Positions 25,282-37,424 of a stretch of 64,000 nt of DNA are shown here, in pieces. The notes under the pieces were generated by a model. The model was not told the origin of the DNA. It ran no database searches and saw only the letters and a list, made by a program, of their open reading frames with translations. Position 1 is the stretch's first letter, and each line of letters begins with the position of its first letter. The DNA comes from Chiua virens. Taxonomy: Eukaryota; Basidiomycota; Agaricomycetes; Boletales; Boletaceae. The DNA is taken from positions 558,001 to 622,000 of the forward strand of contig JAHNUO010000002.1 of assembly GCA_019787685.1 (NCBI GenBank), given 5' to 3'. Position numbers and translations under genes: made by a program.

Positions 25282-28046
25282 ATGAGTTACCAAAATGCTG
25301 CGAGCTCGTATTTCAGCCCAGGACCTGGAGGCAACGGGAACGCACGATCACAGTAAGTTACTTTCGACTACACTATATAGATAGACTCTCTGAGCTGATG
25401 GCTTTGATGATGGGTCAGTTACCCCGGGCCTGTTGATGATACCGTTGACCATCGAAATGCCACTCGGAGTCCGCCCAACTACAGTTCTGTTGACGTGGTA
25501 ACTCCTGCTCAAGCGTATGCGACTGCCGTCAGGAAGGGATCACCGGCGGCCCATGGCTGCGCCCTGCATTATACCATCGAAAGGAGGCATCCAGAGCAAC
25601 AAGGAAGGGCCGAGTCGCAGCTCATGTCCTCGCACCCCGGACTTCCTGGGCCTGGACTAACGCTTGCTCAACGCCTGTATGCGAGTGCACTGAGCAATTC
25701 TTCCTCAATCCCATCTTCCAGCAACCTTCCTATCCTTCCACCGATCAACCATGCATCTTCGACTCTACCGATAAATGAAGGGACCCATACTTCGTGCGGT
25801 GTACCACATCGTAAAACGTCGATCTCTCCGTCTTTGTTTAGCAGCTCTGAAGAGAATCCGCAACCTTTCAACCCTTCTGACTTATACCACAGCAGTGTCG
25901 TTAAACTTGGATTGCCATCGCGGGGCTCCGCCACTTCTGAAAGCGGCTGTGATGCGTCCTTCTCTATTGCCAGGGTTGCAAGTCCCAAACCCCTCTCACC
26001 CGCCGTACCGGACTAATCTTCGATCACCTTATTCCCCATTGCAAAGTCCTACTCCTCAACATGAAGTTCCGATTACTCACCCGATACTTCAGTCGTCCCA
26101 AGAGGTATCAACGGAGTCTCAGTCCAACGACGTACTAGCGGTCGGTATTCATGAAGCTTCGGGTCGCCTTGTAATGTCCATTGACACTCACCAGGAGACG
26201 CATACGGGTCCTGTTACGGGTGGGACAACACCTTTACCTATGCCATTGGAGCTACAACCGGTTCCCCCTTCATTTTCACCGCCTCCTTTCGAGGAACACG
26301 ACCAATTATCTATTTCATGCCCAGAGATAATTGATACCGCGCCAGTGATCCCTCGACCTCCCGCAGCCGTATCTCATGAACCACCGCCCGAGGATGATCC
26401 CGAAGAAGTTCCCTTGTACACTCTCGTTGACGAGGAGCTTCCCCCGCCATCGTTCGATGACATTCAGGCCGGAACTAGTTTCACTGAAGGACCCGTGGAA
26501 CAGTACGAAACTTTATCTCAAGAAACGATAGGGGCGCGTACCACCCCATCGCAGTCTCCGCCCCAATCTCTTCCGCCGAGAACACGGGGTCCATCTACCA
26601 ATGCCGCCGAGAACGCGCCAGTGTACTCTCATTCAGAGGAAATCTCGTTTGCCATTGGTAGAAGTAGAAACACGAATGAAGATAACAGAATATCGCTTCC
26701 TTCTGCCAGTACTTGTCATTCATCTGATCGATCATCGTCTGATCCACTCAACGTGGTTTCCTCGACGTCACCACCAACGTCGCCTCCAAGTGCAGTCTCG
26801 CACGATGAAATTGTGACACCACTCAAGGTCCCCCTACCCTCTGATTCTCGCCCTCCTTCAGTGTCATCCTATCCTTTCTCGGACGGCCAATTCGTCGGGA
26901 CTTCATATGATTCTTCTGCAATTCATAGAAATTCCCCTCCTCTACTGAATTATCGCACTAAACCCACCGCTAGGCAGAGTGGACAGTCATTCCTTCCACC
27001 TCCAACCCTGCGAAGGTACACATCCCCAACCCTTTCAAATTCAACCTCCGTCTGACGGTTCCTTAATAATAGTGGTCCAAGACCTCTAGAAGCATCAAAC
27101 AGGCGTAATCCTCGATCCCTGGTTAGTGCGATCGGGGACAATACTGCCATTGATACTCTCACGCGCGCTCTGTCTGACATGATGGAAGGGCCGTCATCTG
27201 CGAGACACAATTTCGCGTATGAGAATGTATCATCTGGTGAACAAAATATTCTCAGAACATCGTTCGGAAACGATCAGAACATTCCAATCAATCTTGCTTC
27301 TCGCCCTTCTGGGACGACTAGGATTGTTGAGAACTATGAAACATCCAGAACCGACGATGAGCGTTTAGCTCGAGAAGCCTACCTGCGACCTACCCACGCG
27401 GAAACCGGCGGTAGAACGGGACATGGAACCCAAGGATCAGGCCCAGGTTTGTGCATGAATCTAACAAGGAGACCCAGGATTGACGCAAACCTCGATCTTC
27501 ATAGCGAACCCTGGAGTGTTATCTTCGCAACATTTACCACCCACAGTTCCCCCTACCGGTCTAATCCCTCCGGTATATTCACACGACAAGTTCTATGCAG
27601 AAACCACTCGTACTGCAGGTGTCCTTCACCAATTTGGTGAGACACCAGCACCCTCTTCTGGAACATCACTCCATTCGGTCCGATCCCACATTGCACCTAC
27701 GCAACCGAGTCCCTCGTTCCCGTATCCACTGCAAGCCTCACACCATTCCATCAGCGGAAACGCTCGCAGGCCCGGTTGCACCTGCTGAGCCTATCCCGCC
27801 ACAACAACAAAGGATACACTCTGTTCAAACTTTAGATCTAATGAAGCACGGACACTACGCTTTTCCACCACCCACCACCCACCACCTCCGCCGATCGTTC
27901 TGCCATCCTGGAACGCCTCCAAAACACCGCCAACTTGCTCGTACTCCCAGGATAGCACAGAAGATCAATTTAATCAGGAGCGAGCCCTGAGCTCTAATGA
28001 CTTGGCCAGGAAATTTGCGCATGACGCACTTCGCTCCCTCGGGTGA
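25282..28046 (+). CDS. Pro/Ser-rich hypothetical protein, frame-broken
   Basis: No family recognised. A chain of high-quality Pro/Ser/Thr-rich coding segments starts MSYQNAASSYFSPGPGGNG (exon 1, 25282-25352), spliced at 25419 to YPGPVDDTVDHRNATRSPPN. It includes an acidic segment (EPPPEDDPEEVPLYTLVDEE, about 26390-26440) and ends SSNDLARKFAHDALRSLG with TGA at 28044-28046. The segments lie in different frames. The first break is near 25995-26015, an in-frame TGA is at 27053-27055, and further shifts are near 27450, 27780 and 27870, with no obvious introns. It could be a decaying gene, an over-annotated low-complexity gene with missed introns, or indel errors in the sequence. Other genes in this window show single breaks too, but this one is the most damaged. 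Confidence 0.5.
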
Positions 28047-29891
28047 TCCCGCTCATGCTTGGTGGTACCAATCGACGTTGAAGTCTTATACATATACAGC
28101 AACGTGTACTCCCATGTCCTGTGAGGTTTTAATGTATTGCTTCCTCGAAGCTTAATTATCAATGGCATGTAGTTTTGTGCAAGGTGTTGGATCATTTTCC
28201 ATGGGAACCCCTAAGTACTGCGGGCTTCCGTGCCCCCGACAATTCAGGACTGAAAGCTTATTCGACTGTAAGTTAACGAACACATGGTCACGTTCTCCAT
28301 ACTTCTCAAGGTCGTTCTGTGTCTGCATAGCAAATCCTCCCAATGATTGATATGTCTACTCACACACAAGGGTCATAGCTATATGAGGAGCAGGGCCGAG
28401 GACAATTGAGCGTAGGCGAATTATTTCCCGTGATGAACCTCTAAAGCTTCACGGTTTCCTAGCTTCGGGTCTTGATTGATTGATTGACTAACAATGAGGC
28501 AGTTCCGAGTCCTTCATCGATTATCACACCATCATAATAGGACTATCACCACGTTAGCACCGTAACAAGTGGCCTGAACCACGTGGCGGACTGCCTGCGT
28601 GCGAGGTGAGTGTTTTATACACACCAGCGATCGATCAATGACGCCACAGGTCCGCAGTGGGCACACTGAGATTTTGACAAAAGAGCCAGCGTCCGTGGAA
28701 CGTCGTGCGACGTTTCCAACGCGCCCTTTACTTCGTGTGCCCGCAAAATGGAACAGAATTTTCTGCAGCGTGCCTGCCCCAACTTTTTCGCTCGTGTGCA
28801 TGCAATGCCCGTCAGATCCTAGATTTTTTTTCTGTTTGAGGATACGGCCCGGGTACCTGAAATTAACTTTGCAAACTTTGCAAACGTTCCCAGCGTCGAC
28901 CAGATCTGTTGAATTGTCTATCTATAGCATGGCCATCGAATACACGAGTGCTGCACGATGCCCGATGAGGTTTTAAACTCCTCGGATGCGACTAGTAATT
29001 TATCGCGAAGGAGAGCGATAGTACTTACGCGTTTTGAGTTCTCCGCTCCCTGGGATCATGGTTTCCATAGATCAACAAAGCTTAATGTGAGAGTATTTGA
29101 TGAGAGTGTTAATGGGGTGATAATATACACCGGAGGGCGTTACCGAAATCCGGATGATTATTATACGAAAACTTGCGTTCAAGTCGGTTTGAGTTTGCTG
29201 GGGTGGCCACAATCGGCATCTCTCTCTCTTTGGTGCTGGTCGTAACCTGCTGTTTCTAATCTTCTCGGGAGAGCGAGCCGGTGTAGTGATTCCTGGCCAA
29301 TCATGATCGATATTGAATCGGTTTGACCCGTTATCATGATGGCGTCACGCAAGTCAATCATGATGTCGTTTGCACGTTGCGCATTTCGATACACGAATCG
29401 TGTAACACGATCTGTGGAATGTAAGGGTTGCGACAGGTAAGTTCGCGGGACCACATACCGGTGAATGTCCAGCGATAGTGCAATGGACAATGAGCACTGA
29501 GGCACTCTTCGATTTCACGGTTTCCACCGTTGGGCCCGGCCACGAGTACCCGAGTTGATCCCTCCTCAACTCATTCGATGGGACACGATTGGAATTTATT
29601 CATCATGCAAATGACAACATTGTTCAGCAATGCTAATGTTGAAATCTGAAACTCTTCTGGGGTGTCGCGTTGCAGCTATGTGGTGGCATTTATTGACGCC
29701 GAGAACGAGTCAAAGTCGCGCTTGTGGCGCACCGAGGTGATCATCACGTGATATTTCCATATTTGTAATGTAGTTCCGGCGCCACTAATTAGTTCGCTGC
29801 CACAGGACGCGTCTTGTAAGTTTTTTCCTTCACGACGCCCTTGTTCTCTCCCCTCGGGCCCCTCCCCCTCCCCCTCCTTACTCCAGTAGGC
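28047..29891. other. 1.8 kb intergenic region
   Basis: No recognisable coding signal; open frames are short and overlap on both strands. A small GATT/TTGA repeat sits at 28472-28486. The stretch just before 29892 is pyrimidine-rich (CCCCTCCCCCTCCTTACTCC), like other leaders in this window, and is probably the RAD16 5' UTR. Confidence 0.5.
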
Positions 29892-32800
29892 ATGGTTCAG
29901 ACAAGAAGCCGTGGTCGAAATAAAGGAATACCTTCGACAGCGACACCAAGCACGTCGGTCTCCCCTTTATTCAGCAACACAAACTCTGTGGAACCTGAAA
30001 CCCCTGAGACATCTGAACCAGAACGGAGCCCAGTGCAAAAACCGGTCGTTTCCGCTCCTCCCGTGGTCACCAGAAATACTCGAAAACGCGCAGCAGAAAA
30101 TGAAGTAGATACCAATGTAGCGCCGAAACGAAGGCTTGTTGCACCTGCTGTGGTCATCCGGGCGCCAAGCCTACGGACTGGAAAGACAAAGGCAAGAATG
30201 TTCAACTCTGCCTACAACACCGTGACTGAGTCAACCAACCAATGTAGACAAAATCCAATCTCCCCTCAAAGGCAAAGGCCAAGGGGAAGGGGAAGGCGGT
30301 CGTCGCCACTTCTGAACCTGACGAAGAGGAGTCCATATTCGATGATGAGCAAGACGAGGAATCCGAAGGGAGTAGTTCTGAATACGAAGAGGTTGCAGAT
30401 TCAGAAGAAGAAGCCTTGGATATGGTTACGGCCGTGAAGAATTCCCGCAGGACTGCCCGGCGCGAAGAACAACAAAGGTCAGGTGCCGGTCCCTCGACTT
30501 CTAGATTGCAGGCCACAGAGAGTGATGAAGACCCATCCGAGATCTCTTCTGAGTCTGGTGGCGATTCAGAGCCATCGTCGGCAGAAAGTTCTGATGGTGA
30601 GCCCTTGTCGAAAGCGAAAGGGAAAGAAAAGGCAAAACCCCAGAAGGGGAAGGTCAAGTTACCCACAGAACCCATGACGTGGGCCTCTAGGGTAGAACAG
30701 CGCAGACTTATGCGGCAGGAGCGACGGGCAGCCAAAATAGAAGAACGTAAGTTAGCTGCAAAGCTCGGCCGTAACTTAACATGGGTACGTCCAAAGTTGG
30801 TTCAAGATATGATCCTATTCAACGTGTGTTATAGTCGGAGAAGACTTCCCTGGCGTTGCAGAGACATCACCCAGAACTTAAGGATGTGTGGGGTGACCTC
30901 GAAGAACAGGTCCCCGTAATTGTTCCGGAGAAGGCTGACCAGCCTGCGGGATTAAAAGTCTCGCTCTTGCCATTCCAGCAGGAGTCTCTTTGGTGGATGC
31001 GAAAGCAAGAGAAAGGCTATTTGGAATGGCGGCATGTTGGCTGTAAGTGGCCCACACCACGATCTTTCAAAATATTGACCTTTTTGGCTTGTCAAGGATG
31101 AAATGGGGTAAGAAACTAGATCCTCTCCGTAGAGTATAATTTAAATATTCGTTTCGCACAGCATGGGAAAGACAATTCAGATGATCTCTCTCTTTGTGTC
31201 AGACTTGAAGAGGCCCAATCTGGTCATTGCGTGAGTAATCTTGCACTCTGAGTTCTTGTTTCCCATATTGGCTACCACCTAGGCCGACTGTTGCAATTAT
31301 GCAATGGCGCAACGAAATCAGCACCCACACCGAGGGTATGAATGTTCTCATTTGGCACGGTGCCAACCGCACGATTGATCCCAAACAACTCAAAGAATGT
31401 GACGTGGTATGCCGGCCTGATTATGCCAATGTTGAATGACGCTGATTACGGTCAGGTCTTGACCACTTACGCTGTGGTGGAAAGCTGCTTCAGAAAGCAA
31501 GAATCCGGCTTCAAGCGCAAAGGACACATTGTCAAAGAGTCGTCCCCCCTTCATCAAGTCAAGTGGAATCGGATCGTTGTATGTTTCACATCTGGTCGGT
31601 TTTCCCCAAGTGCTAACTTAAGGTCCAGCTTGATGAAGCCCATAACATCAAAGAACGTGCCACCAACACTGCCAAAGCTTGCTTTGAACTGGTTGGCAAA
31701 CATAAGTGGTGTTTATCGGGTACTCCACTCCAAAACCGCGTTGGAGAACTTTATAGTATGATTCGTTTTTTAGGAGGGGATCCCTTTGCTTTCTACTTCT
31801 GTGAGTCACCTCTCCTAGTCCAGTGTTTGTCTCACAGGTTATGTTGCAGGTCGGAAATGTGATTGTAAATCTCTTCACTGGAAGTTCTCGGATAAACGGA
31901 GCTGTGATGGTATGTATATGTCAAGTTCTGTGCGGATGCCACGGACTGAGGCTACATGTTACAGAGTGTGGTCACAGTCCCATGCAACATGTGGGATATT
32001 TTTTCTTATAGCATTTCACATGATTTCTAACTCACTCATTCTTCAGACGTGTTTGTGGAACAATGAAATTCTGACACCCATTCAGAAAAACGGCATGGAA
32101 GGGGCCGGTAAGACAGCTTTTAAAAAGCTGAGAGTCCTTCTGGATCGTATGATGCTCAGGCGAACAAAGGTCATACCATGCTGTACCACACCATTTACCT
32201 GTGACGGGCTGATGAATTGTCTTTCAGATACAATGCGCAGATGATCTCGGACTTCCTCCACGAATAGTCATTGTTCGGAAGGACTATTTCAGTCCAGAAG
32301 AGAAAGAATTGTACCTTTCGCTGTTTTCTGATGCCAAGCGTCAATTCAGTACCTATGTTGATTCGGGGACGGTCCTGAATAGTGAGTTACCACCATTTAA
32401 TCACCATTGTCCCGACTCACTTAGGGCCAGATTATTCCAATATCTTTAGCTTGTACGTGGATACCTCCCGCCTGATTTTTTATGCGCTCAACATGTCGGT
32501 AGAATTACCCGTATGCGCCAAATGGCATGCCATCCTGATCTGGTTCTCCGCAGCAAGAGCAACGGACACAGATTCCTAAACAGCGAGGAACTGAGTGAAA
32601 CCACTGTTTGCAGGCTCTGCAATGATATTGCCGAGGACGCTATTCAAGCCAAATGCCACCATATCTTTGACCGCGAGTGTATGAAGCAGTACCTGAGCGC
32701 AACGGCGGAGATTAATGTACGTATCTCATAGAGTTTTCGTAGTCTGTTTCAGTTACGTTTGCTTTTTTCTAGCCCGAATGCCCAGTTTGTCATCTCCCCT

Positions 32801-33766
32801 TGACCATTGACCTAGAAGGGCCTGCACTGGAACTAGAATCAAACTTACCGACTGCGAGGCAGGGTATTCTCGGTCGGCTCAACCTAGATGCCTGGCGTTC
32901 GTCTTCGAAGATTGAAGCGCTGATCGAAGAGTTGACCAATCTTCGGTCACAAGACGCCACCACGAAGAGCATCGTGTTTAGCCAATTTGTCAACTTTTTG
33001 GATTTAATCGCGTTCAGGTTACAAAAAGCTGGATTTCAGGTCGGTATTTCGTCGTTCCAGATTCTCGGGTGTTCATATTTTTTAGATATGTCGACTTGAG
33101 GGAACGATGACACCTCAAGCCCGTGACGCCACCATCCAGCACTTCAGTACGCATATTTTTGTCTGGGTTGTTCACACTCGTGACATTCTTCCTTCAGTGA
33201 CCAATGTCCATGTCACTGTTTTCTTGGTGTCCCTGAAAGCGGGTGGTGTCGCGCTGAACTTGACGGAAGCCTCACGCGTTTATCTCATGGACAGCTGGTG
33301 GAATCCCGCTGTCGAGTACCGTAAGGATACGCGTTCATTCCATTGGTCAGCAACGGCGTGCTTACAGACTCACAGAAGCCATGGACCGCATTCACCGGCT
33401 TGGGCAGCATCGGCCTGTCCAAGCCATCAAGCTTGTTATTGAAGACAGTATAGAGAGTCGCATTATTCAGGTATGTAAGCCGTCTTTGAATCTATTGCGC
33501 ATGACGGAATGCCCCTCCAGCTCCAAGAGAAAAAGTCTGCTATGGTCAATGCAACCTTATCCACCGATGAGTCGGTATGTGATCTCATTCTCTGCATTGT
33601 TTCCCTGCTGAAGCGGGATGTCTGGGTAGGCTATGGGCCGTTTAACCCCCGAAGATGTAAGTATGAAGTCACCTCTTCTTTGATCGCGTTGGCTCATCTA
33701 TGCCTAGCTCGGATTCTTGTTCAGGGTACGTGTAACTGTTTTCCGTCTATCGCGTAGCTAAACTAA
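29892..33766 (+). CDS. RAD16: RAD16-like SNF2/RING DNA-repair ATPase
   Basis: Helicase-like ATPase of global-genome nucleotide excision repair; in yeast it pairs with Rad7 to scan non-transcribed DNA. The N-terminus is Ser/Glu/Lys-rich and acidic (29892-30700). The SNF2 ATPase follows: [20 protein letters not shown], Walker A DEMGMGKT split by an intron, [26 protein letters not shown] (DEAH box) and [19 protein letters not shown]. Then come the RAD16-type insert [14 protein letters not shown] and a C3HC4 RING ([20 protein letters not shown], then CPVCHLPL). The C-terminal helicase half gives [53 protein letters not shown]. The last exons read LTPEDLGFLFRLN with TAA at 33764-33766. One N-terminal intron (30192-30247) starts GC. 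Confidence 0.93.
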
Positions 33767-33978
33767 CAGCTCTAGCTCTAAATGATTGGACGAGTGGCGA
33801 TCGAACTAAATTATGTTCTATACAGTATTGTAATTACTCCATGTGTCCACAAGTAGATCCGGGCTTGATCGATTTCACATGTCATTTCTACGAAGCGGGT
33901 GCCATGCGCTTCTTGGCCGGCCGAGTATTTCAACTTCAACTTTGACGAAACCACTCGAATTGAAATTATTGAATCGTG

Positions 33979-36133
33979 ATGTCGTCCAAGAACAACGAAC
34001 AGTATACATTTGATGAGGTTGCGCAGGTAAGCTCACCATTCCCATCATGTCGCACAACTTACCCTCGTATCGAAACGCAGCACAACCAGCAAGGAAATCT
34101 GGCAGGTCTCTTCACCTGAATAAGACCCGTTGGCTCACGTCTCTTTTGCAGTGGATCGTCGTTGACGCTAAAGTCTATGATCTGAGCCGGTTTGCGGACC
34201 TACACCCGGTGGCGCCAACGTTCTCCATACCCCTGGCATCGGTAAGTCGTTCTCACCTTCCAAGTCGGTCCACCATGTCGTTATCTACACACCTGGTAGC
34301 TGGCAAAGACGTCACCGACGTCTTCTTTGGTCTCCACCGTCACGAAGTCCTCCTCCGCCCCCAATACGCGCGTCTCCAAATCGGAACCATCGCTGGCCAA
34401 GCCGAATGCGTCCCCGCTCCAAGCTCTGGCGCGCTTTCCCGCATCCCGTACGCTGAGCCGACGTGGCTTAATCAGGGGTACTTCAGCCCGTATTACCACG
34501 ATAGCCATCGTCGGTTCCACAAGGCCGTGAGGACATTCTTCATGGCGGAGGTGTACCCCGAGGCGGTGCGGTGCGAGGAGAGTGGGAAGCGGATTTCGCA
34601 GGAGCTGGTGGATAAGCTTTCGTAAGTCGATGGTCGTCTGGTGTGAGGCCCGTGTCGCTGACGATGTGTTGCAGTGCGATGAACTTTTTGGCGATGCGGA
34701 TCGGTCCGGGGAAACACCTTCAAGGACGTTCGCTCATGGGTGGGATCATCAAGCCGGAGGAGTACGACCACTTTTATGAGGTACGCTTCCGTTCTCAGTT
34801 CCGCTGACCCTGTGGGGCTCAGGGCTCTACCTTTAGCTCATTCTCAACCTTGAACTTGCCCGTTTCGGGACCCGCGGTTTCGTGGATGGGTTGCTCAATG
34901 GTGGTGTCATTTCCTTGCCGCCTATCCTCAATTTTGGATCGCCGGAAATTCAAGCCCAATACGTCCCTGACATTCTCGGGGGGAAGAAGTACATTGCACT
35001 TGCGGTCACGGAAGCTTTTGCAGGGAGTGATGTTGCTGGCATCCAGACAGTTGCCGTGAGAGACGGTGATGACTGGGTGGTCACTGGGACTAAAAAGTTT
35101 GTGTTCTTTCATTTCTTTTGTGATTTCTTCGATGACAACCATTGGACTCGGACAGGTGGATAACGAACGGAACATTTGCGGACTACTTCACCACGCTTGT
35201 GTCAGACCGAGGTATGTATCAGTCTTCCTCTCCCTGTCACGGGACTGACGACGTGCGTGTAGCAAGGTCTACTGGTCCTTCTCATACCTCGCTCTGACAA
35301 TGTTTCCACGAAGCCCGTCAAAACAGTCTTATTCCGCGACAGCTGGAACGGCATACGTGATTTTTGATGGTGCACGCGTCCCTGCATCGCACATGCTCGG
35401 AAAAGTAGGACAGGGGTTGTACGTCATCCTGAGCAACTTCAATCACGAGCGATGGATGGTGGCCGCTACGAGCTTGGGCGCACAGCGACTGGTTGTGGAG
35501 GAATGCCTCAAGTCAGTTTGCAACATCTTCATGCCTTGACGAGCCGTTGACGAACCGTTTTTCTCTGATAGGTGGACCAACCAACGTATCGCATTCAAGA
35601 AGCCGCTCAACTCTCAACCCGTCATACGCGCCAAGCTTGCGCTGATGATCGAGCGCGTGGAGTCCTGTCAAGCGTGGATGGAGAACATCACTCACCAGAT
35701 GAACAACTGTACGTCGAACTGCTTTTAGTTGGTGCGACTACCTCTGAATGTAGGATCGCAGATGAACTACGCGGAACAATCGGATAAGTTGGCAGGGCCC
35801 ATTGCACTTCTCAAAAAGTTTGTGTCTGATACCTAACACTCTGTGTTTGCTCACATGTCACTGCGTAGGTGCATTTCACGGGCCGGTCGTGAAACCGCGG
35901 AAGATGCGACGCAGATGTTTGGCGGACGCGGCATCACAGTGGGTGGGATGGGAAAGATTATCGAGAATGTGTGTACACACGATGTCGACCTAGCTTCATT
36001 CCTTAACGTATCGATTCAACAGTTCCGCCGAACCTCACCCTTTGATGCTATTCTCGCTGGCGCCGAGGACGTTTTGGGAGATCTAGGTGTTCGGCAGGCG
36101 ATCCGCAAGATACCAAAAGATGCGCGTCTGTAA
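33979..36133 (+). CDS. Cytochrome b5-acyl-CoA dehydrogenase fusion protein
   Basis: FAD-dependent acyl-CoA dehydrogenase with an N-terminal cytochrome b5 heme domain, a fusion found in fungi. The b5 part reads MSSKNNEQYTFDEVAQ, HNQQGNL (21-nt exon 34081-34101), WIVVDAKVYDLSRFADLHP, then GGANVLHTPGI in the next frame, then GKDVTDVFFGLHRHEVLL. The dehydrogenase gives LILNLELARFGTRGF, YIALAVTEAFAGSDVAG (the family usually has TEPxAGSD; here Ala-Phe replaces the Pro), VVTGTKK joined to WITNGTFADYFTT, VGQGLYVILSNFNHERW, ATQMFGGRGITVGGMG and IENFRRTSPFDAILAGAED. The reading frame breaks by one base at 34203-34208, exactly at the heme-ligand HPGG. The intron after 34101 starts GC. Such fusions are likely soluble, with mitochondrial or peroxisomal location unclear; no obvious targeting signal is seen. 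Confidence 0.88.
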
Positions 36134-36380
36134 AGAATGCGATGATATTTCCCTTTCAAGTACGTATATGTTTCTTGTATGTGTCGTAGCTACGTATACA
36201 GTCCATGCACTGCTTCCGAATGTCCAGTTGAGTAGTCAGAATGTAAGTGTTCGAAATTATGAGAAGATGTATAGTAAGTAGATCGTCCAGATACCTTATG
36301 TACCTCGATGCTTCGATGATGTGACAAGTTGGATGGGCGAAAGCTCGGCCCCTCCATAACATCCTCCTCAAACGCTTACC

Positions 36381-37110
36381 TTACCACAGCCCAGCGACCC
36401 CGAGGAGGACTGCTGCACCGATCATCAACGCTTGTACCTCTGCGACGCGCCATCGGCTGCTCATCGCTGAACCCGTTGCACCCGTACTACCGGTCGACGC
36501 CCCGCTTGTCGACGTCCCATTTGTTTGACCTGGCAACTCCATCCTTTGCAGCACGTAACCCATGTCTACGCATGTCGTGTAGAGCACTGCGAGTAGAAGA
36601 CACCGCATCCTTAGTCATGTGCGAGATGAACGTGAACCGAAACGCACAGGTGAGACTGGTTTGGAGGGTGGTGTAATTGCCCGCGTCGAGCGCCTTACCG
36701 ACGCAGACCAAGCAATTGTAATACTGCGTTTCAAAGGTGGTGGTGCAACATGCCGTGGCGGGGCATCCCTAAATGTATTATGCGCTCAGCGGCAGGTACG
36801 GAGGAAGAAGAAGGACAAGGTCCGAAGGGTAGTCGCAACTCCGACGCGGGGAACCAACGCCGGTCATCGACTCGGGAGAAGAGAAGAGAATGCTCACCAG
36901 ACTGATCTCGTCGTTGACGGGTGTGCATGTGGATGTACACGACGAATCAGAGGGTGGGTCTGGGGATCCGATGTTGATTTGCCGCTTGGTGAGCGAGACG
37001 GGTGGGGTGTGAGCGAGCAAGACGCTATTGTCAGGAGGCTGACGGAGAGACGCGGTGCTCGCACACAGGACGAGAGAGAGGACGGCGACAAGGAGCATTC
37101 GGACGTGCAT
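36381..37110 (-). CDS. Small secreted Cys-rich GPI-anchored-type protein
   Basis: Predicted cell-surface protein with three exons. Exon 1 starts with a signal peptide (MHVRMLLVAVLSLVLCASTA, ATG at 37110) and ends CTSTCTPVNDEISL. A GTGAGC intron joins it to GCPATACCTTTFETQYYNCL. The next segment (CVGKALDAGNYTTLQTSLT) splices to LLYTTCVDMGYVLQRMELPG, then a Ser/Thr/Gly linker and a hydrophobic C-terminus (VQALMIGAAVLLGVAGLW) that fits a GPI-attachment signal. Eight or so cysteines lie between signal and linker. This layout is typical of basidiomycete surface proteins of unknown function. The flanking carrier gene is divergent, 314 bp away. Confidence 0.8.
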
Positions 37111-37424
37111 GGTGGTCCAAGGTCAAGGTAAAGGTAAAGGAACGACGTGAGAGTTGGGGAAAGGACACCCGACTACCAAGGCACGGTAGTAAAGGTGGAT
37201 GCTAAAACTCAGCAGGTCGTAAGCGCCAAGCGCGGGCTGACAATGGGAGGATGGGAGAGTGGATGAACGAGAGTACTCATCCCACGAAGTAATACACAGT
37301 TGGGTTTGTTTAGAACAGGACCCATGATGGCGAGAAAAAGAATCACCAGACTAGTGCTGTCCTCAGTGACGGCCCGAGTGTCCAAGTGACGCAGATATGT
37401 TACGTAAGTGCTGCTCTTTGCCTG
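37111..37424. promoter_or_regulatory. Divergent promoter region, GPI-protein / carrier gene
   Basis: A 314-bp gap between opposite-strand start codons, so a shared promoter is likely. No TATA box was seen. Confidence 0.45.
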
